Source of the DNA: Tolypothrix campylonemoides VB511288
Lineage (GTDB): Bacteria > Cyanobacteriota > Cyanobacteriia > Cyanobacteriales > Nostocaceae
Direction of reading: 5' to 3'
Assembly: GCA_000828075.3 (NCBI GenBank)
Contig: JXCB02000023.1
Coordinates: forward strand, 1,221,744 to 1,285,743
Length of the DNA stretch: 64,000 nucleotides
Shown: positions 18,314 to 26,341 of the stretch, one piece after another
Position numbering within the stretch: position 1 is the stretch's first letter
Layout of the letters: each line of letters starts with the position of its first letter
Made by a program: the position numbers and the translations under genes
The notes under the pieces: model-generated
Seen by the model: only the letters and a program-made list of their open reading frames with translations
What the model was told of the DNA's origin: nothing
Databases searched by the model: none

Positions 18314-19060
18314 ATGAAGCAAAATCAGGAAATAACTCATCCTTTTCAACTTCTTGATGAAATCCTCGCCCTGCATACAGTCAGTTCTTTGTCACTCAAT
18401 CCCCACAAAACCTTCACGACCAGTTTTGTAGAACTCGGAAATTCCATTGCTGAAAAAACTTGTGACATCCCACTGATAAATTCTTTAAGTGATACCTTGG
18501 AGCGTATGCTCGACGCCATGTTACACAACTTTCCAGAAAATATTTTCTGGGATTTTGATTTCATTGTCAGCAGTATGCTCAGACAGGCTTTGGTAGCAAA
18601 AGAGGGTGCTGTGTCTTTTTTACAATCTTTTGGGGATAAGATAGTGTCACTTATGGAATTGTTTGGTGGGCAATCCGAAATCCGCTTTCGCTACGTCCAC
18701 GACTTTATATTTGGCTTTGTTTGGGCAAAATGGGTACAAGAAGAAGCCCACACTCGTGCTGTCATTGAACCTTTTAGTCTGACTTTTTTGGATTATTTAA
18801 TCTTAAAAGGTAAAAAAATTATACAACTTATTCGTGTTGGGGATACCCGATATCATCAACTTTCGGAAAAATGTTATCGCAATCCCTTCTGCTTTTCCCG
18901 AGAACCAGAAGATGAATACCGCTTGCTGACTCATCTTGCAACACAACAACTTATTCCCGTGGCAGCATGGAATTGGAATGCTCAACCTATTTGGAACAAA
19001 CCTTTCCATCAACTACGCGAACAATTATCATTAAAGCTTAATATTGCCCAATATAGTTAA
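18314..19060 (+). CDS. Conserved-looking hypothetical protein (248 aa)
   Basis: Not recognised. The frame opens with a TTG at 18251, inside yjbQ, but the ATG at 18314 is 41 bases after the yjbQ stop and is the better start. The product is soluble and mostly helical, with several aromatic pairs (FWDFDFIVSS, FRYVHDFIFGFVWAKW) and conserved-looking His and Cys residues towards the C-terminus (EKCYRNPFCFSRE). No signal peptide. Probably co-transcribed with yjbQ. A perfect GC-rich hairpin follows at 19099-19122. Confidence 0.65.
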   Translation: MKQNQEITHPFQLLDEILALHTVSSLSLNPHKTFTTSFVELGNSIAEKTCDIPLINSLSDTLERMLDAMLHNFPENIFWDFDFIVSSMLRQALVAKEGAVSFLQSFGDKIVSLMELFGGQSEIRFRYVHDFIFGFVWAKWVQEEAHTRAVIEPFSLTFLDYLILKGKKIIQLIRVGDTRYHQLSEKCYRNPFCFSREPEDEYRLLTHLATQQLIPVAAWNWNAQPIWNKPFHQLREQLSLKLNIAQYS

Positions 19061-19098
19061 TATAGTTCAAAGTCAATAGTTTGTCGTTTCCTAAGAAC

Positions 19099-19122
19099 CC
19101 CCTCCCCGCTTGCGGGGAGGGG
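19099..19122. repeat. GC-rich perfect hairpin after an operon
   Basis: CCCCTCCCCGC (19099-19109), loop TT, GCGGGGAGGGG (19112-19122): an 11-bp perfect stem with no T-run after it. It may be a dispersed repeat that doubles as an RNA 3' end. Heptamers of ATGACTA follow near 19180-19207, just before the Nif3-like gene. Confidence 0.75.
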
Positions 19123-19213
19123 ATTGAGGGGTGGGGTGCAGTTTACGTGGGAATCATAAATAATTAGCCGGACATGATATGACTAATGACTAATGACTAA
19201 TGACTAATAACTC

Positions 19214-20020
19214 ATGAAAATTGCTGATTTCATAACCTGGTTTGAAAAATGGGCAAATCCAGCTTGGCAAGAAAGCTGGGATAATTGTGGCTGGCAAATT
19301 GAACCTGGTGTATTGCAGGAAGATGCGCGGGTATTAGTTTGTTTAACACCAACTTTGGCGGTGATGGAAGAAGCGATCGCCTTGCGCGATGTTGGTATTC
19401 CTGTGAATCTAATTTTCGCTCACCATCCTTTGATTTTCAGCCCACCCAAGTCTTTGCGTAGTGGCGACGCTATAGGCGACATGGCGCGGTTGGCTTTTAC
19501 CCACAATGTTGGTATTTACAGCGCCCATACCAATTTCGACCAAGTGGAGGATGGGACAGCTGATGTTTTAGCTCAAATTCTACAACTCAAGGAAGTTTCT
19601 CCTGTCGTACCCACTCAACCAGGGTTAGGATATGGACGCGTTGGGAATTTAGAGCCATCTTTAAGTTTAAAAGAGTTACTCGCAACAATTCAAACTCGAC
19701 TCGCTCCTTCTCATCTCGTTTCCTCCCCAGTAGCAAGTTTAGAACAGGCGATTTCTCGAGTTGCTGTTTTGGGTGGTTCGGGAGCTAGTTTTATCTCGGC
19801 GGTAGTAAAAACAGGTGCTCAAGCTTATTTGACTTCTGACTGTAAGTTCCATCAGTTTCAGGAAAGCCGCGATCGCAATCTGATTCTCATTGATGCTGGA
19901 CATTACGCCACAGAACGCCCAGCGTGCGATCGTCTCGTGCAAAAGTTTCAGGATTTAAACTTAGACTGGGTACAGTTAAGCCAAAAGGATGAGGATTTCC
20001 GGTCGTTTTTTCAAAAATGA
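19214..20020 (+). CDS. Nif3-like dinuclear metal-center protein (YbgI/YqfO family)
   Basis: 268 residues, the short form without the central PII-like insert. Metal-binding motifs are seen in order: FAHHPLIFSPPKSL near 72-85, SAHTNFDQVEDGTADVLA near 100-117, and the C-terminal IDAGHYATERP. Members form hexameric toroids binding two metals per subunit. Annotations as GTP cyclohydrolase I type 2 are common but weakly supported. It stands alone, preceded by heptamer repeats. Confidence 0.88.
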   Translation: MKIADFITWFEKWANPAWQESWDNCGWQIEPGVLQEDARVLVCLTPTLAVMEEAIALRDVGIPVNLIFAHHPLIFSPPKSLRSGDAIGDMARLAFTHNVGIYSAHTNFDQVEDGTADVLAQILQLKEVSPVVPTQPGLGYGRVGNLEPSLSLKELLATIQTRLAPSHLVSSPVASLEQAISRVAVLGGSGASFISAVVKTGAQAYLTSDCKFHQFQESRDRNLILIDAGHYATERPACDRLVQKFQDLNLDWVQLSQKDEDFRSFFQK

Positions 20021-20268
20021 CCCAGAAACTTTAAAGTAGAAATTTACAAATTATCTATCTTTTTTAAAAACTCTTTAAGAAAAAAACTCTTTTTTAACTT
20101 ATCCTTAATGAAGGATTATTCTACGCTGCGCATTAAACCTATTGCTGGCTATACACGTGTGTTAACCATTTTGGTCAACTTAGGCGTTGTTACTCAGCCA
20201 CAGAATGATGCTAAGAAATATAACTTTTTCTGATTCCATAAAATCCTAATTAGACCTCCAAAGAAATA

Positions 20269-20370
20269 TATAGCGGTTCTCCTAACAATTACATACACCA
20301 CCACGAAAAATGTGAAAGTGCATCCACTTTCATTACAGCCGTGTATTGCACGCAACCGAGAAGTGCTATA
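20269..20370. repeat. Second copy of the TATAGCG-type MITE-like element
   Basis: Ends TATAGCGGTTCT (20269-20280) and AGAAGTGCTATA (20359-20370) pair at 10 of 12 positions. It shares the internal TGTATTGCAC and CAAC blocks with the copy at 11025-11117. It lies in the 620-base spacer 20021-20638, which otherwise shows nothing but AT-rich sequence ahead of the glycosyltransferase gene. Confidence 0.65.
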
Positions 20371-20638
20371 TGAGGATTCAAATCAGAAATAGCCTATTTC
20401 ATACTTCCATTCTGAAACGCCACTTGGACTAATGTAGTTAGCACTTTACTCCTTTATTCCCCAAAGGAGTGGATCGTGGTAGAACCTTGAAATTTTCGGT
20501 TCGTTTGTATCTACCTACTAAATTTTGCTTTTCAATCAACTTTTTCAATGTCAAAACTAGCCAGTAAGTTTTCACCAGGGAGAATGCGCCAGATTTGGAA
20601 CGATCAAAAATATTTGTGAATGAAAGGAAGTCAATTGT

Positions 20639-21808
20639 ATGTCACAAAAAACAGGCAATCTTTTTCCAGAACAACCCCGGGTATTACTGGTATCGATGCG
20701 TAATTTGAAATTACATGTTTCTCGTTCTGCACCTTATGAGTTTGAGGATATCATTTGTGGTTGTGATACAGTTGATTTAATAACACCAACCTTCAATTCT
20801 AATCTTTTTAAATTAACGAATAAAATAGCAAATCAAGCAGCAACAATACTAAAGAATGGCGTTTTATTTTCATCATTAGTTAATTCTAAATATCAGGTAG
20901 ATAAAGAATATGATTTATTTTTCTTTTTCTGCCAGTCAATTCAAGACATTCTAGCCCTCAATTCTATCAAAGGTTGGCGTGATAAGTGCCGCTACGCCGT
21001 TTGTTGGTTAGATGAAATTTGGCTTAAAGATATTGATAATTGGCAAGTTCAACTACGACTTTTGAAAAATTTCGATCATATTTTCATGAACTTTAGTTCT
21101 AGTGTGGGTCAGGTTGCTGATATTGTCCAGCGTCCCTGTCACTCTATCGCATATGGAGTTGATACTGTCAATTTCTGCCCTTATCCACGTGACCTTTCTC
21201 GCTGTATTGATGTCTTAAGTATTGGACGCCGTTCACTAGTTACTCACGAAGCTTTACTAAAACATACTGAACAGGAAAATCTCTTTTATATCTACGACAC
21301 TATCAGAGATTTATACATGGCAGACTACAGATATCATCGAAGTCTTTATACAAATTTTGTCAAGAGAAGCAGTTATATGATAGTCAATAAAGCAAAATTT
21401 GATTTAATTGGTCAAAGAAACCCTCAAGAGGAAGTAGGTCCACGCTTTTTTGAAGGTGCAGCTGGAGGAACAATAATGCTAGGTGTTCCTCCCAAATGCG
21501 AGGCTTTTAACAACAACTTTGACTGGTCAAATGCTGTCATTGAAATCCCTTTCGATTCCCCAGATATATCTAATATCATTGCTGATTTAAATGCACAACC
21601 TGAACGTTTAGCAAAAATACGTCAAGACAACATTATTAACTCGCTTTTACGACATGACTGGGTTTATCGCTGGGAAACAATTTTGGCAAGAGTAGGGCTT
21701 GATGTCACACAAAAAATGTTAGAACGAAAAGCTTATCTCAACAAGTTAACTGAAATGATAACACCAGAAAATTGTGTTCAAAAACCTCAACTCGCTTTGG
21801 TGAATTAA
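20639..21808 (+). CDS. Glycosyltransferase family 1-like protein
   Basis: 389 residues. The N-terminal part is divergent (PRVLLVSMRNLKLHVSR). The C-terminal half shows a GT-B pattern: IDVLSIGRRS, then GPRFFEGAAGGTIMLGVPPKCEAF (the usual donor-site Glu region) and a last helix DWVYRWETILARVGL typical of the glycosyl transferase C-terminal cap. No membrane segments. It is monocistronic, and no polysaccharide cluster surrounds it. Sugar and acceptor unknown. The ATG at 20639 has a GAAAGGAAG Shine-Dalgarno, which supports this start. Confidence 0.72.
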   Translation: MSQKTGNLFPEQPRVLLVSMRNLKLHVSRSAPYEFEDIICGCDTVDLITPTFNSNLFKLTNKIANQAATILKNGVLFSSLVNSKYQVDKEYDLFFFFCQSIQDILALNSIKGWRDKCRYAVCWLDEIWLKDIDNWQVQLRLLKNFDHIFMNFSSSVGQVADIVQRPCHSIAYGVDTVNFCPYPRDLSRCIDVLSIGRRSLVTHEALLKHTEQENLFYIYDTIRDLYMADYRYHRSLYTNFVKRSSYMIVNKAKFDLIGQRNPQEEVGPRFFEGAAGGTIMLGVPPKCEAFNNNFDWSNAVIEIPFDSPDISNIIADLNAQPERLAKIRQDNIINSLLRHDWVYRWETILARVGLDVTQKMLERKAYLNKLTEMITPENCVQKPQLALVN

Positions 21809-21827
21809 GATACTGAATTGGGGACTG

Positions 21828-21937
21828 GGGATTAGGGACTGGGGATTGGGGACTGATAGGATTATGAACGGGGATTCAAACCCCGCCCAAATCCTGTAAG
21901 AACATCTTCCCAGTCCCCAGTCCCCAGTACCCAGTTC
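21828..21937. repeat. STRR heptamer arrays, facing pair
   Basis: GGGGACT/GGGGATT units at about 21828-21857 and complementary CCCCAGT units at about 21909-21937 flank 50 bases containing a CGGGG...CCCCG hairpin. Together they could form a long imperfect stem after the glycosyltransferase stop. Confidence 0.8.
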
Positions 21938-22043
21938 CACAGAAGGATGGTTCTGAGTTCTTTGTTGTTAATTTATCTACAAAGAAAAATTAAAAATTAA
22001 GAGTCACGAGTGGTGCAATTTTGTGAATTGCGATTCAAACAAA

Positions 22044-22100
22044 GGTACTGTGGGGCTTTCTCAGTATGTTCGCGCCACATGCGCCACAGTATCTTTTTTT
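22044..22100 (+). terminator. Rho-independent-like terminator
   Basis: TACTGTGG (22046-22053) pairs with CCACAGTA (22084-22091). The arms extend imperfectly by GGC/GCG, and TCTTTTTTT follows. It lies 240 bases after the glycosyltransferase stop. The stretch 21809-22246 has no other gene. Confidence 0.65.
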
Positions 22101-22246
22101 ATTGTTTTCAGTACAATATGAATTTTCTGTATAAATTCTATAATATTTTTCCGAAAACCACCGAATTCTGAAAAATCTTGTGTACTTTCATATCTATAAA
22201 AAGCAATGATAGTAAAGGAAAGACATCAAATAGATAAGGTACAGCT

Positions 22247-22360
22247 ATGCCAAAATTGGAAACCATAATAGAAATAAACCAAATTTGCAATAAAATTTTC
22301 CAAACGCAAGACCAAAAGCTGACACGCTCAAAAGCGTTAGGCTTATGCAGTGTTGCTTAA
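22247..22360 (+). CDS. Possible 37-residue small ORF
   Basis: ATG at 22247 with a weak AAGG upstream opens 37 codons to TAA at 22358. The product is mixed polar with two Cys. No family recognised. It is listed because it starts a run of same-strand small frames (22247, 22506, 22714, 22883); it could equally be chance. Confidence 0.25.
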   Translation: MPKLETIIEINQICNKIFQTQDQKLTRSKALGLCSVA

Positions 22361-22505
22361 GCTAACAAACGTGTAAAATCAAGCAAAAAATTAAGCTAAA
22401 AACCTTGAGCTGTTGTTGTTTAAAACCATGAAGGTTACAAGAGAATAAGCTAAGATCAAGTATATAGGGGGTAAAAGTAAAGCAGAGTCCCCAGACTTCC
22501 CAGCA

Positions 22506-22664
22506 ATGCCAATGACTACAAGTAGTCAACTAAAACAACCGCAAGTAACGCCTGTTTTGGAGTATCATTTATTACAACATGGTTGGAAGAACTCACCAGC
22601 AACTCTTAACTTGGTCAGGACAAATCCGGAATTATGTGACTTCTATCAAGTCAACATTTTTTGA
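22506..22664 (+). CDS. Possible 52-residue small ORF
   Basis: ATG at 22506 opens 52 codons ending at 22664, with no convincing Shine-Dalgarno. The protein is polar with LEYHLLQHGWKNSPATLNLV in the middle. The next ATG (22665) abuts the stop but gives only 24 codons. Function unknown; coding status uncertain. Confidence 0.3.
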   Translation: MPMTTSSQLKQPQVTPVLEYHLLQHGWKNSPATLNLVRTNPELCDFYQVNIF

Positions 22665-22713
22665 ATGACCTCGACAGAGATTGAGTTGAACTGGTGCAGT
22701 AACCGGGAACTTT

Positions 22714-22965
22714 ATGACCCAAAAAGCCCATATAACTGAAAACGACAAACAAGTCTTTGGCTTGGGTCAAGAAGGATACCTTGACTTTGTTCCGTTAACG
22801 AACTTGGAAAAGATGTCCTCTACTTGGGGCACAGCCCAGATGTTGACAGATTTAACTAACTATAAAAAGGCAGAAGCAGTAGATGCTACACCGCAAGATT
22901 TATCAATTGTGTTGCGATGGGCGGGAGGTATGCGTGTTCTTGCGGGACCAGCAACGCTGGATTGA
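22714..22965 (+). CDS. Possible 83-residue ORF overlapping the next gene
   Basis: The frame runs from 22714 into the following gene by 83 bases in another frame. The first 55 residues read like protein (FGLGQEGYLDFVPLTNLEKM), while the overlapping tail is probably a shadow of the conserved frame at 22883. It could be a real overlapping gene, a decayed 5' gene or chance. No family recognised. Confidence 0.3.
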   Translation: MTQKAHITENDKQVFGLGQEGYLDFVPLTNLEKMSSTWGTAQMLTDLTNYKKAEAVDATPQDLSIVLRWAGGMRVLAGPATLD

Positions 22966-23194
22966 ACGCGCCCGCATCCTCGACATAGAGGGAGATTTAG
23001 TCACCCTACGTTATGAAACAGAAGAAGAAGATGAAGTTTGTTCTTGGGAGGAAATGGTTCGCCTTGAAAGCATTGGCGCTGTAACGCAAAAATTAGCTTC
23101 AGTGCCACGCGGTAACATAGAACCTCTCTTAACTGAAGAGTGTCCGGAAGCTGAACGCATCCGCAATCGTTTCACTGATTCAAATCCAGACTAA
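22883..23194 (+). CDS. Conserved small cyanobacterial protein (DUF6679-like)
   Basis: 103 residues starting MLHRKIYQLCCDGREVCVFL, a form I recall from small conserved cyanobacterial proteins of the DUF6679 kind; the name is tentative. The central part looks like a small beta-barrel (RARILDIEGDLVTLRYETEEEDEVCSW) with an acidic patch. No signal peptide or membrane segment. It is convergent with the large metallo-hydrolase gene. A terminator-like hairpin with T-runs lies between them. Confidence 0.65.
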   Translation: MLHRKIYQLCCDGREVCVFLRDQQRWIERARILDIEGDLVTLRYETEEEDEVCSWEEMVRLESIGAVTQKLASVPRGNIEPLLTEECPEAERIRNRFTDSNPD

Positions 23195-23216
23195 TCAAAA
23201 ATGAAGAGTGAAGAGT

Positions 23217-23257
23217 GAAGAATGAAGTTTCTTCGTTCTTCTCTTCTTCGTTTTTTT
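23217..23257 (+). terminator. Hairpin plus T-run between convergent genes
   Basis: GAAGAATGAAG (23217-23227) pairs with CTTCGTTCTTC (23231-23241) with one G-T wobble, followed by a T-rich tract with TTTTTTT at 23251-23257. The left arm belongs to a GAAGAGT-type tandem repeat that begins at 23201. Confidence 0.65.
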
Positions 23258-23265
23258 ATCTTTTT

Positions 23266-24939
23266 TTAAGAGTCAGCAGTTTTGTCGCTATTACCTTCAA
23301 AGGCAGGGCAGTAACCTTCAAGAGTTACCTTGAAGTTATACAGTGGAGACGCGGGATTCCAACACCTCTGTCCTCTTTGATGTCGGCAGGTACCGCAGCA
23401 ATCAACGTCTGACCAAATGAAGCGATCGCTATTTTGGTTAATCAATTCTCTTTGTGACAGCGCCCGCAATACCAATTCTTCTCCTTGCCACCGGGCTTCA
23501 ATTAAACCTGTGTCGGCAAAGTGTCGCCAGCGAGGATCGGCAGTAATCGCATCAGGTAAGGTAATCGTGACTACAGTTCCTAATTCTGTAAGTTCCCCTT
23601 CATAATTGGTTTCCGGGGCAGCAGGTTGTATAAATGTTTCACCAATCGGCAGTTCCACCAATGTGCCAGCTGCTGGAGAATGGAGATGGTAGCGGTTTTG
23701 CAACTCTTCTAAGCTTGTCAGGTCTGCCAAGTAAGCAGGAGAACCATGGACGAAGATGACGTGCTGCGGTCGCAAATTATGAATGAGCTGGGTGGTTCCA
23801 GGACCGTCGCTATGTTGGGCGAGGAGATACGTTTCGACAGGACAAACGTTTGAGTATTCGTCGTTAATTTTTATATTGGTTTTTTCTGGTAAAAGGGTGA
23901 GCCAAGAACCAGTATGAGGTTGACAGTATTGTCGCAAGTCGGCTGTAAAATCAGTGAGAATAATACAAGAATTGGCAACCTCAGGGCGCTGGTCTGGTTC
24001 GATGCGACGCACGCGCGGACGTATCCGTTCATCCCAAAATAACGGTTGATGGCGGGCAAAGTTTTGGACTGAGGACGGGAGATTGGGTAGCAATTCCAGG
24101 TAAGCGTCGCATCCAATGGCAACAGTACCATCAACCCAAATATCTAAATCCCTTCCGGTGAAATGGTGATGACTGCGTAAAAGCATCAGCAGTTCTTGAC
24201 CAAGCCCCAAAGTGGGCGTGGGGAGGATCACAGAGGAACCGTCAGCGATCGCTCGGTTAATTCTTTCGGCTAGTTGATTTTCTTGAGCCCGGCGGTGCGG
24301 ATGGCGGGAAGTTCCATAACTCCCTTCAATAATCAGCACATCTAATTCTGTTCCCCGCAATTCTTCCAACCGCAAACCTTCTACCAACCGCGAGTTTGAT
24401 AAAAAAAAGTCGCCTGTGTACAGTAGCCTGTAAGAGCGTTCTGGGGTAGTATACGTCAGGAGAATTGCCACAGCTCCTGGAAGATGACCGGCGGGAAATA
24501 ATTCTGCTACCAAACCATCTTTGAATTCTATTGGCGATCGCAATGGCAGCGCTTGACAAAATGGCGCGACTTGTTCACCATGTTGATCAAGCCAATTTAG
24601 AGGCAGCAATTTGCTGGTCACTTCGCTAGCATATATTGGTAACTGTGGAAATGCCTTGTGCAGTGCTAGCAATCCTTTAGCATGATCTGGATGGGCGTGG
24701 CTCACCAAGACTAAATCTGCTGGTAGCGGCGAACTTCCTCGACGTGCGGGTTTTTTCAACCCCCTAACTAAAGGCGAAGTATCCACCAAACCACAATCAA
24801 GCAAGATGCGGTGTGGTCCCATCCGCACCAACAAGCACACGCCCTCATCGTCGTGGTGAACCCCAAAGGGCAAACATTCTAACCCAGTCGCCGCGTCCCC
24901 CATGTCAACCCCAGAGGATACCGACAGGCGATCGCTCAT
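23266..24939 (-). CDS. MBL-fold (beta-CASP/CPSF-like) metallo-hydrolase with C-terminal Cys cluster
   Basis: 557 residues. The zinc motif is intact: His81, His83, Asp85, His86 in SHAHPDHAKG, with GHLPGAVA near 153 and TGDFFL near 176. IIEGSYGTSRHPHRRAQE and the following PTPTLGLGQELL stretch are typical of RNA-processing beta-CASP enzymes, as is HVIFVHGSPAYLADL. The last 45 residues add CCGTCRHQRGQRCWNP...GYC, a four/five-Cys set that may bind Zn or Fe-S and is not part of the standard fold. A role in RNA metabolism is inference. The start codon overlaps a HIP1 octamer (GCGATCGC). Confidence 0.83.
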   Translation of the reverse strand: MSDRLSVSSGVDMGDAATGLECLPFGVHHDDEGVCLLVRMGPHRILLDCGLVDTSPLVRGLKKPARRGSSPLPADLVLVSHAHPDHAKGLLALHKAFPQLPIYASEVTSKLLPLNWLDQHGEQVAPFCQALPLRSPIEFKDGLVAELFPAGHLPGAVAILLTYTTPERSYRLLYTGDFFLSNSRLVEGLRLEELRGTELDVLIIEGSYGTSRHPHRRAQENQLAERINRAIADGSSVILPTPTLGLGQELLMLLRSHHHFTGRDLDIWVDGTVAIGCDAYLELLPNLPSSVQNFARHQPLFWDERIRPRVRRIEPDQRPEVANSCIILTDFTADLRQYCQPHTGSWLTLLPEKTNIKINDEYSNVCPVETYLLAQHSDGPGTTQLIHNLRPQHVIFVHGSPAYLADLTSLEELQNRYHLHSPAAGTLVELPIGETFIQPAAPETNYEGELTELGTVVTITLPDAITADPRWRHFADTGLIEARWQGEELVLRALSQRELINQNSDRFIWSDVDCCGTCRHQRGQRCWNPASPLYNFKVTLEGYCPAFEGNSDKTADS

Positions 24940-25139
24940 GCTCCCCTCCCCTCTAACTTCATCTCTATGGACATTTGTCCAATGCCAATTTCATAGCAGA
25001 GGACGCCTGCATACGCAAGCGTCCTTTCAACAAAAGCAGGTGTCCGTAAATGGCACAACCCGTGGATGGTTTTTCCTTCCGCACAGCGTCCATCGCCAGT
25101 TCAGTTATCGCTCTCCACACCATTGCAATGCTGATCTTA

Positions 25140-25169
25140 GTTTGGTTTACATGGACAAACCAAACTTTT
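25140..25169. terminator. Hairpin in the spacer 24940-25278
   Basis: GTTTGGTTT (25140-25148), loop of 8, AAACCAAAC (25157-25165), then TTTT. It is terminator-like on the plus strand although no plus-strand gene precedes it. The remainder of this 339-base spacer holds no supportable gene. Confidence 0.5.
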
Positions 25170-25278
25170 GTAATATAAACAACTGAGTGATGAAGATTCT
25201 TCAAACTAGGGACTCTGGGCGGGTTTTCCAACCCAGGCAATTGGCGTACCTCAAGCGGGACTGATTGCTTTTGTAACT

Positions 25279-25401
25279 TCAATGGGCAGAGCCATTACCA
25301 TGATAGTTGTCTGAATCGTAATATCCATTTTTCGTGCCAAAGAACAAGCACGAAACTGTGAAGACAATTGTTAATCCAGCTAAAATCAGCTTTACATCCA
25401 T
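25279..25401 (-). CDS. Small conserved membrane protein (40 aa)
   Basis: From the ATG at 25401 the product is a single hydrophobic helix (LILAGLTIVFTVSCLFFG) followed by GTKNGYYDSDNYHGNGSAH. I recall near-identical 40-residue proteins from other filamentous cyanobacteria, ending in the same YHGNGSAH tail, so it is probably real despite its size. The longer frame back to 25470 is less likely. Function unknown; probably a thylakoid or plasma-membrane peptide. Confidence 0.65.
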   Translation of the reverse strand: MDVKLILAGLTIVFTVSCLFFGTKNGYYDSDNYHGNGSAH

Positions 25402-25695
25402 AAGTTTTTTGCCCTTTACGAAAGACTTTCTGATTTTAATAGACTGATGCGCGATGTCTGGAGAAATCACCTAAAATTTTTTACTATGCTTATGCTGATT
25501 CTGCAATAAGTAATCTTACTATAATAAATCGTATTTTAAAACTTTTTGCCGAAGCTGTCTATGGTCTTAGGAGAGATGACGACAATTCAAAATTTCAATC
25601 TTCTGTAAGGTGTCGGCAAATTTTCTCCTGGATTCTATACTCTTCTGGTGTAAACAAGCCAATTCCAACTCATCAATGTCTCGTGAGCGCGTAAA

Positions 25696-25956
25696 TCACT
25701 GGTAAATTTCTCTGCGGTGTCCTATCTTATCGATAGTGATAATCCTTTCTTCACTGTTGAAATCATAAATGACTCGATAATCACCGGCTCTTAACTTATA
25801 AAAACCTGATAAATCACTTGTCAAAGGCTGAGGGGTAATTTGGTCAAAATTTTCAGCTAATCAGATAATTTTACTGATGATACGCTTGCGGACAACTAAA
25901 GTCAGTCTTTCTAGGCTAACAAGAGCCTCTGGCTCGTACTCAACCGAGTAACTCAT
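25696..25956 (-). pseudogene. RelE/ParE-type toxin interrupted by an in-frame TGA
   Basis: Starting at 25956, the frame reads as an 86-residue RelE-like mRNA interferase: SVEYEPEALVSLERL, then after the break LAENFDQITPQPL, GFYKLRAGDYRVIYDF and ITIDKIGHRREIYQ. Codon 32 is TGA (25863-25861) where family members commonly have Trp (TGG), so a single base change probably inactivated it. The rest of the frame is intact, suggesting a recent event, a sequencing error or, less likely, readthrough. The ATG overlaps the antitoxin's stop by one base (TGATG). Confidence 0.8.
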
Positions 25957-26174
25957 CACGAATGACTTATGCCGAGTTTCTTATAAACTTCCTCAGCAGG
26001 AATACCGCGAACACCTGCTTGTCTTCGCTTTTTGGATTCTAGTAGTTGCTGCTTGACTTCTTCTCTAACTTCTTCACCTTCGTCAGGATCAGAGAAAAAC
26101 TCTTCTAAAACTTCTTCCAAAGTTTGCCGAATCAAGACTTTCAGTTCATTAACTGTCATATCTTTGACTTGCAT
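25956..26174 (-). CDS. Antitoxin of a RelE/ParE-type pair
   Basis: 72 residues, acidic and helical: VNELKVLIRQTLEEVLEEFFSDPDEGEEV, followed by a Lys/Arg-rich tail ending AEEVYKKLGI. Its size and its position directly upstream of, and overlapping, the RelE-like frame mark it as the antitoxin, which would bind the toxin and its own promoter. Because the toxin frame is broken, this gene is probably a relic or a trans-acting neutraliser of related toxins. Confidence 0.75.
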   Translation of the reverse strand: MQVKDMTVNELKVLIRQTLEEVLEEFFSDPDEGEEVREEVKQQLLESKKRRQAGVRGIPAEEVYKKLGISHS

Positions 26175-26302
26175 TTCTACCCCCTAGTGTTTGTGGTTGC
26201 TAATCGTAGCTTGCTTGTTTTGCCAAGATGAACTGCCATCTAAACCCTAACACCTGCCTGTTCTTCAAGCCAACCGACAAAATTTCTTGATCACATTCAA
26301 AA

Positions 26303-26321
26303 GGCTGGCGTCTCGCCAGCC
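26303..26321 (-). terminator. Hairpin ending the trpG/MBL transcript
   Basis: GGCTGGCG (26303-26310), TCT, CGCCAGCC (26314-26321). On the minus strand it is followed by TTTT and lies 20 bases after the MBL stop. The GGCTGGCGAGACGCCAGCC form is common between cyanobacterial genes, so it may be a repeat used as a terminator. Confidence 0.65.
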
Positions 26322-26341
26322 CCACAGCCAACAAATAATTG

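Noticed and set aside
21867-21883. tRNA-like T-arm (CGGGG-ATTCAAA-CCCCG)
   Set aside because: No acceptor, D or anticodon arm can be built around it and the loop lacks the TTCRA start; it is part of a repeat.
25956-26174. Antitoxin as a stand-alone regulator
   Set aside because: The one-base overlap with a RelE-like frame, broken but recognisable, makes a toxin-antitoxin origin the simpler reading.
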